DNA of 64,000 nucleotides from Halomonas citrativorans (GCF_900163645.1 NZ_FUKM01000033.1:186001-250000), one strand, 5' to 3'. Positions 1 to 10,339 are shown, numbered from the stretch's first letter. Numbers and translations are program-made. The notes: generated by a model not told the origin, from the letters alone.

Positions 1-20
1 TCATCGCTAACGCCTATGCA

Positions 21-2243
21 TTAGAACGAATAGCGCAGCGTCGAGGAGATGCTGGCTGGTTCGCCATAGACGCCGTAGCCACCGACATTGCTGTAGTACT
101 TTTCGTCGAACAGGTTCTTGATGTTGACCTGAAGTGATAGGTCTTGATTGAACTGATAGCGGCCAAAAAGATTGGCAAGCATATAGCTGCCTTGCTCATA
201 CTCGGTAGGTATACCGGCGGGGGTGGTGAGGTCGCTAGCCAACAGGCTGCTCTGCCAGTTAACGCCGCCGCCAATCGTTAGCTCACGCTTTTGTGGCACG
301 TTATAGCTTGCAAAAAGATTGAACAGCGAGCGTGGCTGATTGGTATTGAATGTGCCTTCTTTGGCTTTCGCGGTGAAGTGGGAGTAGCCGATCGTCATAT
401 CAAGATCATCAGTGACCGCACCACTTAGTTCCACTTCAAAGCCTTCACTCACCACGCCGCTAGCGGCGGAGTAGTATGTCTCGGTTTGCCCAGGAAGCCC
501 CGGGTCTGCCATAGCAACGTTGTCTTGCTCTATACGGAAGACTGAGAAAGAGCCGTTAACCAGGCCATTAAGCCAGGCCGCCTTGAGGCCGGTCTCATAG
601 TTTTTGCCTACCACCGGGTCCAGGTAAGCGCCACTAGCATCGCGGTAGTTTTGTGGCTCGAAAATCTCGGTGTAGCTGGCAAAGGCTGAGTAGGTATCGT
701 TGAGATCGTATACGAGTCCACCGTAAGGTGTTACTTCGTGCTTGCTCTGGCTATCCAGGCTGCGGAATAGCGTCATTCCATCCCATTCGGTATAGCGTGC
801 GCCGAGAATCAGCGTTAGCGGATCAGCAAGTGAGAAGCGTGAAGCGGTATAGACGGCTTTCTGACGAGTGCTTGATGCTTCAGAAGGGGTGAATTCGGAC
901 CAGCCCTCGTTAGGTGCCGAGCCACCCCAGTTGTTGAAGTCATCAACCGTGAAGAGACCATCAATGAAGCTGTTTTCGTAGTCGTTCTTCTGGTCGCTGT
1001 AGCTACCGCCTACGACCAGTTCGTGTTCGCGTCCCAGTAGCTCGAAGGGCCCGCTGACCTGGGCATCTACAGAGTTAACTTTCCGATGCCCCTTGTTCCA
1101 TCCGGTATAGAAGCCGACACCACTGCCATCCATCTGGTTTGGCAGCATTCCTTCCACGTAGGGATACGCCAGCTTGCCATCCATATCGGTTTTTTCGTGG
1201 GTGCCCACTACACGAGCCTGCCAGTCATTAGCAAACCGATGGTTGATTTCCGCGAAGACTTTTTCAGATTTGAAGTCGTAGTAGGACCAATCCGGCGCCA
1301 CGCTGAACGAGCGTGAGTAATTGGTTGGCGTGCCGTCGCTGAACCACAGCGGTAAACCGCCCCACGTGGGTGAAGAGGTGTGGCTGTCCTGGTAATCAAA
1401 GCCCAACGAAAGCGTGGTGGCGTCGGTTACGTCTGCATCAATAACGCCGTAGCCGAACGTGCTTCGCTTATCCTGACGGTCAAGATGGGCACCTCCTTCC
1501 TCATAACCACCGATAAAACGCGCCCGCACATCGCCGGAAGCGGTTAGTGGTGTCGTTATGTCGACGGTGGTACCGCGCTTGTCCCAACTGCCCAGCGTAC
1601 CAGAAACGGAGCCAGTAAATTCCCGGTTCTCAGCATGCTTGCGCACAAAGTTAACAGAAGCGCCTGGGTTGCCCGAGCCACTGACTAGCCCGTTGGCGCC
1701 ACGTATTACTTCAACGCGGTCGTAAATAGCCGTATTGAGCCGACCTTCGCCAAAATACCAACGGTTATCCGTGTTTAGCGTAGGGATACCGTCGTACTGA
1801 AAGCTGTTAATACGAAAACCTCGGGAGGAAAAGCCGACACGATCACTATCGACATTACGCGTTGAAATACCCGTGATGTTACTTAATACCGCCTCGACGG
1901 TATTCAGGTTTTGGTCCTGCATTCGTTGTTCAGTGACGATGCTGATGGCTTGTGGCAGCTCTTTTTGGCTTAGTGTTAAACCGGTACCCGCGCTGGTGGT
2001 GCGGCGCGTATAGCCAACGTTGTCATAAAGGTTTTCGCCCGTGACCGTCACTGTTTCCAGCGCTTCTGGGCTAGCGGCGTCAGTGGTTTGCGCCACAACA
2101 CCCGTTGAAGCCAGCAGCGACGTAGACAAAATGGCGGTAAAGGTGACTTCTCGAAAGGATGGCGAGCTTTTAGTGAATAGCTGGCTGGGCATAGAGGTGG
2201 AGGGAAGTGCCGTGTTTAAGGCATGGAGCAAAGACGTTTTCAT
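21..2243 (-). CDS. TonB-dependent siderophore receptor, FhuE/FoxA-like
   Basis: A 740-residue outer-membrane receptor. An N-terminal export signal of about 50 residues ends near VVAQ. It is followed by a plug domain (about 80-200) with the PQAISIVT and RVEVIRGANGL motifs and a C-terminal beta barrel ending in an aromatic residue (RYSF), the usual barrel-assembly signal. The plug region (SRGFRINSFQYDGIP) is typical of the FhuE/FoxA/FpvA group, which imports ferric hydroxamate or mixed siderophores using TonB-ExbBD energy. The ATG has an AAGGGA ribosome site. A Fur-like site lies about 95 bases upstream. It stands alone: no transporter or synthesis gene adjoins it in the window. The family is clear; the exact siderophore cannot be told. 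Confidence 0.88.
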   Translation of the reverse strand: MKTSLLHALNTALPSTSMPSQLFTKSSPSFREVTFTAILSTSLLASTGVVAQTTDAASPEALETVTVTGENLYDNVGYTRRTTSAGTGLTLSQKELPQAISIVTEQRMQDQNLNTVEAVLSNITGISTRNVDSDRVGFSSRGFRINSFQYDGIPTLNTDNRWYFGEGRLNTAIYDRVEVIRGANGLVSGSGNPGASVNFVRKHAENREFTGSVSGTLGSWDKRGTTVDITTPLTASGDVRARFIGGYEEGGAHLDRQDKRSTFGYGVIDADVTDATTLSLGFDYQDSHTSSPTWGGLPLWFSDGTPTNYSRSFSVAPDWSYYDFKSEKVFAEINHRFANDWQARVVGTHEKTDMDGKLAYPYVEGMLPNQMDGSGVGFYTGWNKGHRKVNSVDAQVSGPFELLGREHELVVGGSYSDQKNDYENSFIDGLFTVDDFNNWGGSAPNEGWSEFTPSEASSTRQKAVYTASRFSLADPLTLILGARYTEWDGMTLFRSLDSQSKHEVTPYGGLVYDLNDTYSAFASYTEIFEPQNYRDASGAYLDPVVGKNYETGLKAAWLNGLVNGSFSVFRIEQDNVAMADPGLPGQTETYYSAASGVVSEGFEVELSGAVTDDLDMTIGYSHFTAKAKEGTFNTNQPRSLFNLFASYNVPQKRELTIGGGVNWQSSLLASDLTTPAGIPTEYEQGSYMLANLFGRYQFNQDLSLQVNIKNLFDEKYYSNVGGYGVYGEPASISSTLRYSF

Positions 2244-2335
2244 ATAATCCCTTGCATCGCGCCTACAGGCGCTTGCTCGTTAGTATTGTCAGTCAATAAC
2301 GAGGGATCATATAAGAACGGTTCCTATATGTAAAT

Positions 2336-2354
2336 GCTCATGAGAACTCTTATT
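2336..2354. promoter_or_regulatory. Candidate Fur box upstream of the FhuE-like receptor
   Basis: GCTCATGAGAACTCTTATT matches 12 of 19 positions of the classical Fur consensus GATAATGATAATCATTATC. It sits about 93 bases before the receptor start, where an iron-regulated promoter is expected. The match is moderate, so this is tentative. Confidence 0.35.
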
Positions 2355-2436
2355 GTTCGTGCTGCTAGCCTGACAGGCTCTGCCGAAGATACAATGATGC
2401 AAAGCGAAACAAGCCAGTACCTCCCACTACTATGCT

Positions 2437-2943
2437 TTACTCGGGTTCTACTGGACCCGGTGCTGGCCCTAAGTTTGTTTGGTTATTCTCCAGCGCAGCC
2501 AGCGCAATTTTATAGCAATCCTCAATATGGCTATTGCCCATATACTTCATCGCCGTAAAACTGATGCCACCCGCCACGGCGCTGCCGACAAAGGGTACAT
2601 ATTTAGCCACACCGGTGGCTGCTAATTTGACGCCCATTTTTTGAAGCAGCGATACCACCAGTTTTTTGGTGATGTACTTCCCGGCCATCTTGCTGCCGAC
2701 ATTGGAAATAGCGGTCATCACCATCACTTTTGATTCGGTATCCAGGTCTTCGATTTGCTCGGGCGTTAGGCCGAATTTATCGTTTATTTTGGGAATGAGT
2801 CTTAGCAATATGGCAACGTCTGACCCGATATCCACGCCGGGAATGGGGATGATCGCTGTGCCAGCAGAAAGGCTGGAGCTTCTGGTCACCATTGAGTGGC
2901 ATGTTTTTCTGATGGCTTCTAGCTCTTCGCGTGATTCGATCAT
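2437..2943 (-). CDS. DUF697/EcsC-like small membrane-associated protein
   Basis: A 168-residue protein with no signal peptide. It has a hydrophobic glycine/proline segment (GTAIIPIPGVDIGSDVAILL, about 29-48) and a second one near 110-130 (VGSAVAGGISFTAMKYMG). The PIPGVDI pattern is typical of DUF697/EcsC-type domains that often sit at the C-terminus of GTPases, but here no GTPase motif (GxxxxGKS, DxxG, NKxD) is present, so it is a stand-alone domain. The tail is rich in proline and glutamate. A ribosome-site-like AAGGGC precedes the ATG. The neighbours, a receptor and a metal regulator, do not suggest a role. Function unknown. Confidence 0.7.
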   Translation of the reverse strand: MIESREELEAIRKTCHSMVTRSSSLSAGTAIIPIPGVDIGSDVAILLRLIPKINDKFGLTPEQIEDLDTESKVMVMTAISNVGSKMAGKYITKKLVVSLLQKMGVKLAATGVAKYVPFVGSAVAGGISFTAMKYMGNSHIEDCYKIALAALENNQTNLGPAPGPVEPE

Positions 2944-3041
2944 TTAAAAGCCCTTTTTACGATGCGCTAACACCATTGTAGTCGATAGCTACTTGAGGAA
3001 GAGGGGCGCCTCGCCACGCTTCTACGCATCGTCGCCTCTAT

Positions 3042-3473
3042 TTATCCACAGCCGTGTTCGCTGCAGGCAAGCGTGTGGTCGTATAGCGTTTGGATGATCT
3101 GGCAGTCGGCGGTTTTGCCACCCCGGCATTGCTGTACTACCTGGCGTAGCTCAGCAGCGAGCGCTTGCAACTTGGCAATGCGCGCTTCCAGATGCTGAAG
3201 GTGCCGAGTGGCGATGTCGTCAGCCGCGCCGCAGTCGGTGTCCGGGTGGTCTGAAAGTGCCAATAATTCTTGAATGCTATGTAGATCAAGACCGAGGCTG
3301 CGGCCGTGACGAATAAAGCCGATACGCGCAAGCGCTGCTTGATCGTAATGCCGGTAGCCTTGCTCGCTGCGTTTGGCGGGTGGCAGTAACCCGAGCTTTT
3401 CATAATGACGAATGCTTTCCGGTGAGCAGCCTGTACGGGTAGCCACTTCACCAATGCGATACGTGTTTTTCAT
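3042..3473 (-). CDS. MerR-family heavy-metal regulator, CadR/PbrR-like
   Basis: A 143-residue regulator with the MerR winged helix (YRIGEVATRTGCSPESIRHYE, about 5-25) and a long dimerisation helix. The cysteines line up with the metal ligands of CadR/PbrR: one in DTDCG (about 81), then a pair in QQC and ADC (about 116 and 123), plus extra cysteines in the C-terminal CSEHGC. This suggests sensing of Cd, Pb or Zn rather than Hg. It is divergent from a metal-permease gene, with a single MerR-type promoter/operator between them. It probably bends that promoter to activate it when metal binds, and represses itself. The metal preference is inferred from cysteine placement. Confidence 0.85.
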   Translation of the reverse strand: MKNTYRIGEVATRTGCSPESIRHYEKLGLLPPAKRSEQGYRHYDQAALARIGFIRHGRSLGLDLHSIQELLALSDHPDTDCGAADDIATRHLQHLEARIAKLQALAAELRQVVQQCRGGKTADCQIIQTLYDHTLACSEHGCG

Positions 3474-3477
3474 CGGC

Positions 3478-3508
3478 TTGACCCTGTAACGATTACAGGG
3501 TTTAGGCT
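3478..3508 (+). promoter_or_regulatory. MerR-type promoter/operator with 19-bp spacer
   Basis: A -35 TTGACC (3478-3483) and a -10-like TAGGCT (3503-3508) are separated by 19 bp, the overlong spacer typical of MerR-activated promoters. Inside lies a perfect 9-bp inverted repeat, ACCCTGTAA / TTACAGGGT, with CGA between the arms (3481-3501). It points toward the permease gene and lies between the regulator and its target. Confidence 0.85.
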
Positions 3509-3544
3509 AGCCCCTATTCCCACTGTGGACAAGCAGGTGATGAC

Positions 3545-4567
3545 ATGACGCTGGTTATAGAGCTATTGCAAATTGCGTTAACGGCGGCCCCGTGGCTGCT
3601 GTTGGGGTTGGTAATTGCTGGGCTAATTAAAGCATGGCTGCCGGAACACGTGCTGCAGCGCTGGATGGGAGGGCGTGGCTTGGGCAGTATTGTTCGGGCG
3701 GCGGTCATAGGTATGCCCTTGCCACTGTGTTCGTGTGGCGCGATTCCTACCGCTATTGCTTTGCATCGTGGTGGTGCGGGGCGTGGGCCCACGACGTCTT
3801 TTTTAATCAGCACGCCGGGGGTGGGCGTTGATTCCATTCTACTGACCAGCGTACTGCTTGGCCCGCTGATGGCCGTCGTGCGCGTCATCGGTGCATTAGT
3901 AACGGCCATTGTCACCGGGCTGCTGGTCGGGTTAACGCGTGAACCTGCCACTCCCGCCCCTGCCACGCCTGGCGGCTGCTGCGCTTCCTCCGGCTGTCAT
4001 ACGCCCACCGCGAAAGCCGACGAACCCAGCGGTTTGAAGGCCGGGCTGCGTTATGCGTTTAGTGATCTGTTGGATGATATCAGCGCATGGGTGTTTGCCG
4101 GGCTGTTACTGGCGGGCGTACTGGTAACGCTGGTGCCGCCTGATACGCTGGCCCATTACTCTGGTGGGCTGCTGGCGCTTGCGCTGATGGCCGTGGTGGG
4201 CATCCCACTCTACATTTGTGCGGCAGCGGCCACGCCGGTTGCCGCTGGGCTGCTGTTAGCGGGGATTTCACCGGGTATGGCGCTGGTTTTCCTGCTGGCA
4301 GGGCCGATCACCAGCTTGGCGACGTTAGCGATATTGCGTCGCGAACTGGGCAATGCCGCGTTGGCGGTTTATCTCGCCAGCGTGCTTGTCGTTACTGTGC
4401 TCGTAGGTTGGACAGTAGATGGCGTGCTGGGAATGACGGGCTGGAACGTGGTCGATCAGGCAAGCGAGGTTCAGGAACTACTGCCTGTTTGGCTGGAGTG
4501 GTTGGCGCTGGCAGTGCTGGCTCTGGTGGCTGCTCGCCCCGTGCGTAAGCGCTTGCTGGGGTTTTAA
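3545..4567 (+). CDS. SO_0444-family metal (Cu/Zn) efflux permease
   Basis: A 340-residue polytopic membrane protein of the permease (DUF318/ArsP-like) superfamily. It carries the hallmark PLPLCSCGAIPTA motif near residues 57-69, with two cysteines likely in the transport path, and a second half with ITSLATLAIL. Between the halves is a cytoplasmic linker with GGCCASSGCH (about 142-151), a plausible metal-binding loop. This arrangement matches the SO_0444 family of Cu/Zn effluxers. It is driven by the MerR promoter just upstream, so it probably exports the metal sensed by the divergent CadR/PbrR-like regulator. The ATG follows a weak AGGTGATG context. The exact metal is not determined. Confidence 0.82.
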   Translation: MTLVIELLQIALTAAPWLLLGLVIAGLIKAWLPEHVLQRWMGGRGLGSIVRAAVIGMPLPLCSCGAIPTAIALHRGGAGRGPTTSFLISTPGVGVDSILLTSVLLGPLMAVVRVIGALVTAIVTGLLVGLTREPATPAPATPGGCCASSGCHTPTAKADEPSGLKAGLRYAFSDLLDDISAWVFAGLLLAGVLVTLVPPDTLAHYSGGLLALALMAVVGIPLYICAAAATPVAAGLLLAGISPGMALVFLLAGPITSLATLAILRRELGNAALAVYLASVLVVTVLVGWTVDGVLGMTGWNVVDQASEVQELLPVWLEWLALAVLALVAARPVRKRLLGF

Positions 4568-4598
4568 ACATTCACCGTTTGAGACAGCGTGATAAAGC

Positions 4599-4629
4599 AG
4601 CAACGGGTAGGGAGTACCTACCCGTTGCT
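4599..4629. terminator. Bidirectional hairpin between convergent genes
   Basis: A perfect 13-bp stem (AGCAACGGGTAGG / CCTACCCGTTGCT) with a five-base GAGTA loop lies between the metal permease and the convergent PQQ-dehydrogenase-like gene. T-runs are weak on both sides. Confidence 0.65.
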
Positions 4630-4635
4630 TGGTGG

Positions 4636-6042
4636 TTAGTCAGCCTCTTGGGACGTTGATGGCTGCTCGGGTGGCTCGGTGGATGTTGGCCCGGGCTCCT
4701 CTGGCTCAGAAGCGTTTGCTTCAGGCTCCTGCACCGGTGGGGCGGGCGGATTATCCGGCGTAACCCGCCAAATCGCATTGGTCAGGTCATCGGCAATAAT
4801 AAGCGCGCCATCCGGGTCAATAGTGACACCGACCGGGCGGCCAAGTGCTCTGCCATCATCGGTAAGAAATCCGCTGGCAAAATCAATCGGGTCGCTGTCA
4901 GCAAGCTGGCCGTTTCTGAAGGGGATGAAGCTTACCTTGTAGCCAACCGGGTCCGCGCGGTTCCAGCTGCCGTGCTTACCCACAAAAACGCCCTCGGCGT
5001 ACTCTTCGCCCATGGCGGGCGTAGAAAAAGCCAAGCCAAGCGGGGCCACGTGAGAGCCCAGGCTGTAGTCCGGTGCAATAGCGGACGCCACTTTTTCAGG
5101 ATCTTCCGGGCGTACGCGAGGGTCAACATGCTGCCCCCAGTAGCTGTAAGGCCAGCCATAAAAGCTGCCCTCCTGAACCGAGGTGAGATAATCAGGTACC
5201 AGATCTGGGCCTAATTCATCACGCTCGTTCACCACTGCCCAAAGCTGATCGGTTTCTGGGTGGATGGCGAGCGCCGTGGGGTTGCGCAGGCCGGTGGCAT
5301 AAGGGCGGTGCGCGCCCGTATCGACATTGATCTCCCACACTTCGGCGCGATTAACCTCCGCCTCCATGCCCCGCTCGGTAATATTGCTGTTCGAGCCGAT
5401 ACCGACATAAACAAATTGCCCATCGGCACTGGCGGTCATCGCCTTGGTCCAGTGGTGGTTGATCGCTGAGGGCAGTTGCGCAATGACCTCGGGCGGCCCG
5501 CTGGCCTCTGTTTGACCCTCTTCATAATCAAAGCGTACCAGCGCATCCTGGTTGGCCACATAGAGGTTGTTGTCTACCAAGGCCAGCCCATAAGGCGCGT
5601 TAAGGTCTTGTGCGAAAATCATCTGTTCGTAGTTGCCGTCGCCATTGTCATCGCGTAGCAGGGTTAAGCGGTCGCCGCCCTCTACAGCGGTGTTGCCTTG
5701 GTCCTTGATGTACCCAGCGATCACATCCTTGGGCTTTAATGCAGGTGCATTACCGCCGCTACCTTCCGCCACCAGAATATCGCCATTAGGCAGCATGATG
5801 GTTTGCCGGGGCACCTTAAGATCAGAAGCAATCCTGGCGATGGTGTAGCCCCCAGGTACCGTCGGTAGCCTGTCGCCCCATTCGTCGGGCTCGGGGACGG
5901 TCATGTCTGGCAGCAGCCCGCGCTGTGGCTCGGGGAGTGTTGGGTTGGGGCCAAAGGGCTGTTCTACATCAAAGGCATTCGCGCTGCTGGCAGCCAGCAT
6001 AAATACCAGCGGCGTTGTGTAACGAAGGGCGAAATGTTTCAT
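4636..6042 (-). CDS. Secreted PQQ-dependent sugar (sorbosone) dehydrogenase-like protein
   Basis: The start chosen at 6042 gives 468 residues with a clean signal peptide (MKHFALRYTTPLVFMLAASSANA). An upstream in-frame start would add a non-signal extension and overlap the preceding gene. The mature part is a six-bladed beta-propeller of the glucose/sorbosone dehydrogenase type: LPNGDILVAEG, NPTALAIHPETDQLWAVVNE, and GWPYSYWGQ are typical. Such enzymes oxidise aldoses or sorbosone in the periplasm with PQQ, though some family members have other roles. The last 40 residues are a disordered Pro/Glu/Ser tail. The start codon overlaps the stop of the upstream DUF2231 gene (ATGA), so the two are translationally coupled. 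No PQQ synthesis genes are nearby. Confidence 0.8.
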   Translation of the reverse strand: MKHFALRYTTPLVFMLAASSANAFDVEQPFGPNPTLPEPQRGLLPDMTVPEPDEWGDRLPTVPGGYTIARIASDLKVPRQTIMLPNGDILVAEGSGGNAPALKPKDVIAGYIKDQGNTAVEGGDRLTLLRDDNGDGNYEQMIFAQDLNAPYGLALVDNNLYVANQDALVRFDYEEGQTEASGPPEVIAQLPSAINHHWTKAMTASADGQFVYVGIGSNSNITERGMEAEVNRAEVWEINVDTGAHRPYATGLRNPTALAIHPETDQLWAVVNERDELGPDLVPDYLTSVQEGSFYGWPYSYWGQHVDPRVRPEDPEKVASAIAPDYSLGSHVAPLGLAFSTPAMGEEYAEGVFVGKHGSWNRADPVGYKVSFIPFRNGQLADSDPIDFASGFLTDDGRALGRPVGVTIDPDGALIIADDLTNAIWRVTPDNPPAPPVQEPEANASEPEEPGPTSTEPPEQPSTSQEAD

Positions 6043-6467
6043 GACGTTGCTCCGACAGTGGGCCGAGAAAAACCGATCCAAATCGCTGCGACGCTCAATA
6101 CGGTAACGATGATCGAAAGAATAAAGCCAGTGGGCATCATGGCCCAGGCATCGCGGGCATGCACCAGGGCATTGATAAAGCCAAGTATCCAGATGACCAG
6201 CAAGAGTGCTGGGTAAACCAGAACAAGCCCGCGACGATGTTCGGCACGAAAGAGACCGATAATTGCGCATAAAAACGCCAGGCCTGCGAAAACAAGCCCG
6301 CCAGCAATTAACCAGGAAGAAAATGTGCCCCATTGAATATGAAAGCTTTTCGAGTAGGCGTAATCGCTTAACGCGGCGCCAAGAAAAAGTGGAAAAATGC
6401 TCACCAGTAATACGGCATGAAGCGGATAGATGCCGCCTGGATAGGTCGTCGTTGTAGACCTCCTCAT
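6039..6467 (-). CDS. DUF2231 family membrane protein
   Basis: A 142-residue protein with four predicted membrane helices, starting near PLHAVLLVSIFPLFLGAALSD. It belongs to the DUF2231 type, whose members are often found beside redox enzymes or cytochromes. The start at 6467 is favoured over one 14 codons upstream because a strong AAGGAGGG site lies 7 bases before it. It overlaps the next gene, a PQQ sugar-dehydrogenase-like protein, by four bases (ATGA). This coupling suggests that it anchors, or passes electrons from, the secreted enzyme. That role is inferred from context only; no heme- or metal-binding signature is obvious. Confidence 0.72.
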   Translation of the reverse strand: MRRSTTTTYPGGIYPLHAVLLVSIFPLFLGAALSDYAYSKSFHIQWGTFSSWLIAGGLVFAGLAFLCAIIGLFRAEHRRGLVLVYPALLLVIWILGFINALVHARDAWAMMPTGFILSIIVTVLSVAAIWIGFSRPTVGATS

Positions 6468-6921
6468 GATACGCCCTCCTTGATAAGTGACCCCAAAAAA
6501 CGTGGTCAAACCCGCTCTCTATACGGGCTTACGATAGCCAGCTGGATAGCTGACAACGTGAGTATAGGTCACGTTTTGCTACCCCAAAAATTGCCATGTT
6601 TTTCGGTTAATACAATAAGCGCAGAAGATGAGCGCTGCGGTAACTATCGAAAAAAATATGTTCGTTAGTTGATGTGAGGATGTTTTTTGTGAACAGGGAA
6701 TGATTAATTATTATAAGGAAAGGGGGGTTAAACTAATGTCTACTTACTTAAAAAAATTATATTAATCAAAAGAATAGTTGAATATTAGGAAGAGAGTTGT
6801 TTTTTTATATTGTTTTTTTCAATACCCCCTATAGGATGAAAAAAGGAAAGCGATATTTTCTAAAAAGAACATTCGATCGCTCTAAACAGAGCGAACCATT
6901 CACATGGAATAGCTGGGTACG
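6468..6921. other. AT-rich intergenic leader before glpF
   Basis: A 454-base gap between divergent genes. From about 6690 to 6870 it is strikingly AT-rich, with runs of A and T, unlike the rest of the window. No convincing gene is found in it. It should hold the glpF promoter and that of the DUF2231 gene; I cannot assign -35/-10 boxes with confidence. Confidence 0.5.
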
Positions 6922-7644
6922 ATGCTTGAAACAATTTTTCTATACGAAATAGTGGGTACGGCCATATTGACGCTCTTGGGGTGTGGCGTAGTCGCTAACG
7001 TGCTGCTGAACAAAACCAACGGGAATGGCAGCGATGGCATCGTTATCTTCTTTGGTTGGGGGCTAGCGGTCTTTTGCGCGGTTTATGTTGCCTATGATAC
7101 TGGGGCACATATCAATCCCGCCGTTACGCTTGGATTGCTCGTCGGCCCGGCGACGGAATACGCCCCCGGCATCCCTATTAACGCTGTGACCACTGCGGCC
7201 TACTTTGCGGCTGAGCTCATCGGTGCCTGGTTGGGTGCAACCGTTTGCTATCTGGCCTATAAAAAGCATTACGACGCGACCGAAGACGCGTCAAGCATAC
7301 TGGCGACGTTCTCTACAGGCCCGGCGATTCCTTCTTACGGGTGGAATCTGGTCACTGAGATCATCGGTACCTTTGTGCTGGTGTTCGTCATTATCATGTT
7401 TGGTCATACACCTTCTGGGCTTGGCCCGTTGGCGGTGGCATTGCTGGTAGTATCCATTGGTGCTTCGCTGGGTGGGCCTACAGGCTATGCGATCAACCCC
7501 GCTCGGGACTTGGGGCCACGCATTGCCCATGCATTACTTCCCATCAAGCACAAGGGGACGAACAACTGGTCTTACGCTTGGGTCCCTATTTTAGGACCCC
7601 TTATCGGCAGTGTCCTTGCCGGGCTTGCCGCGTATGTTTATTAA
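6922..7644 (+). CDS. glpF: Glycerol uptake facilitator (aquaglyceroporin)
   Basis: A 240-residue MIP-family channel with six membrane helices and both half-helix NPA motifs: HINPAVTLG near residues 55-63 and INPARDLGPR near 191-200. The Asp in NPARD is the glyceroporin marker that separates GlpF from strict water channels. It lets glycerol enter by diffusion, and the next gene, glycerol kinase, traps it as glycerol-3-phosphate. The two are 82 bases apart and very likely co-transcribed. The stop codon sits in the first copy of an 18-nt tandem duplication. Glycerol catabolism and osmolyte traffic are both plausible roles in a halophile. Confidence 0.9.
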   Translation: MLETIFLYEIVGTAILTLLGCGVVANVLLNKTNGNGSDGIVIFFGWGLAVFCAVYVAYDTGAHINPAVTLGLLVGPATEYAPGIPINAVTTAAYFAAELIGAWLGATVCYLAYKKHYDATEDASSILATFSTGPAIPSYGWNLVTEIIGTFVLVFVIIMFGHTPSGLGPLAVALLVVSIGASLGGPTGYAINPARDLGPRIAHALLPIKHKGTNNWSYAWVPILGPLIGSVLAGLAAYVY

Positions 7645-7671
7645 GTCAGCCGGGTTTATTAAGCCAGCCTG
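7636..7671. repeat. 18-nt tandem duplication over the glpF stop
   Basis: Two adjacent copies, GTTTATTAAGTCAGCCGG and GTTTATTAAGCCAGCCTG, are identical at 16 of 18 positions. The glpF stop codon (TAA, 7642-7644) lies in the first copy. Confidence 0.9.
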
Positions 7672-7690
7672 CTGATTTGATTCTTTTTAA

Positions 7691-9232
<1,542 letters not shown>

Positions 9233-9263
9233 GCGTAACGCTGTAAGCGCAGGTGTTTGTCAC

Positions 9264-9291
9264 GCCCCGGCCCAGGCCGGGGCTTTGCTTT
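9264..9291 (+). terminator. Rho-independent terminator after glpK
   Basis: A GC-rich 9-bp stem (GCCCCGGCC / GGCCGGGGC, loop CA) is followed by TTTGCTTT, 32 bases after the glpK stop. This closes the glpFK unit. Confidence 0.85.
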
Positions 9292-9514
9292 AAAGGCATC
9301 CCTAGGGCATTGATAATGACCTGCCAAGAACCATGCCTTTTTCTTTACAATCTCTCATTCCTTCGGGTTTACTTGGGCTTAGTTAATTAAAAGTGGTCAA
9401 GCTATTAGACGTACTACGCTTGAGGCGACCAGGAGAATAACCGTCTGAATATTCATGCCACTATGGCACGCCCCCGATTGGCTTGCTTCACCCCGCGACC
9501 GTTGAGGCGAAGGC

Positions 9515-10267
9515 ATGAATAAAGCCACGCTTTATCAACAGCTGGCGCCTGAAGCTCGGCATGAAAAGGGGCTTTCAAGGCTCAATCAGTTTATCTGCCT
9601 GTTGATTCTACTTGCCTCGATGACTGCCATATTGGAGACAGAACCGACGCTTCGCCTGATGGCGCCTGGGCTTTTTCCTGCTCTAGAAGCCATCTTTGTC
9701 GGGTTGTTTATGGTGGAGTATCTGCTGCGTTTGTATGCCATTGGTGAGGATCCTCGTTATCGAGGCTTGGGCGGCCGGCTGCGTTATATTTTCTCGTTTT
9801 GGGCACTGATAGATCTGATGGCGATTTTGCCCTATTTCATGGGCTTTATCGTTTATAACAATGCCTTTTTACTGCGTTTATTACGGCTGGCACGTATGTT
9901 GCGCCTGGCACGGCTCGGGCGGTTCAGCCAGGCTTGGGCCTCTTTAGCCGATGCACTAAAATCCCGTTCCCACGAGCTGCTACTTAGTGCGGGCGTCGCC
10001 GGTTTATTGCTGCTTTTTTCATCCTGCTGCCTGTATGTGGTGGAAGCTGCTGCCCAGCCTGAAGCCTTTGGCAGTGTGCCGCGCGCCTTGTGGTGGAGCA
10101 TCGCAACGCTCACCACGGTAGGTTATGGCGATGTCACACCCGTCACAGCGCTGGGAAAAGTGTTCGCAGGCCTAACTGCCGTGGCCGGTATCGGCCTTAT
10201 TGCTATGCCCACCGGCATTTTGGCCGCTGCGTTTAGCGATGCGTTTCAAAATAAACGTAATTCGTAA
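9515..10267 (+). CDS. Voltage-gated K+ channel (Kv-type, six helices)
   Basis: A 250-residue ion channel subunit. Helices S1-S3 span about 25-110. S4 carries regularly spaced arginines (RLLRLARMLRLARLGR, about 121-136), the voltage sensor. After S5 comes the pore helix and the selectivity filter TVGYGD at about 201-206, then S6. This is the compact KvAP/KCH-like bacterial layout; four subunits make a pore in the inner membrane. No RCK or cyclic-nucleotide domain follows S6. It stands alone between glpFK and a LysR gene and probably supports membrane potential or osmotic K+ balance. Confidence 0.88.
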   Translation: MNKATLYQQLAPEARHEKGLSRLNQFICLLILLASMTAILETEPTLRLMAPGLFPALEAIFVGLFMVEYLLRLYAIGEDPRYRGLGGRLRYIFSFWALIDLMAILPYFMGFIVYNNAFLLRLLRLARMLRLARLGRFSQAWASLADALKSRSHELLLSAGVAGLLLLFSSCCLYVVEAAAQPEAFGSVPRALWWSIATLTTVGYGDVTPVTALGKVFAGLTAVAGIGLIAMPTGILAAAFSDAFQNKRNS

Positions 10268-10339
10268 AGAGAGTGTAGAGCGTCAGGTTCAGAATAATGG
10301 ATATTTTATTCCAGAATGCTTGATTCACTATTTACCGCT

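Noticed and set aside
1086..1316. Plus-strand frame opposite the FhuE-like receptor
   Set aside because: It is antisense to a clear receptor gene, has no ribosome site and no recognisable protein.
4636..6333. Longer 565-residue version of the PQQ dehydrogenase-like protein
   Set aside because: The added 97 residues are out of family, antisense-free but overlapping the DUF2231 gene in another frame, and hide the clear signal peptide that starts at 6042.
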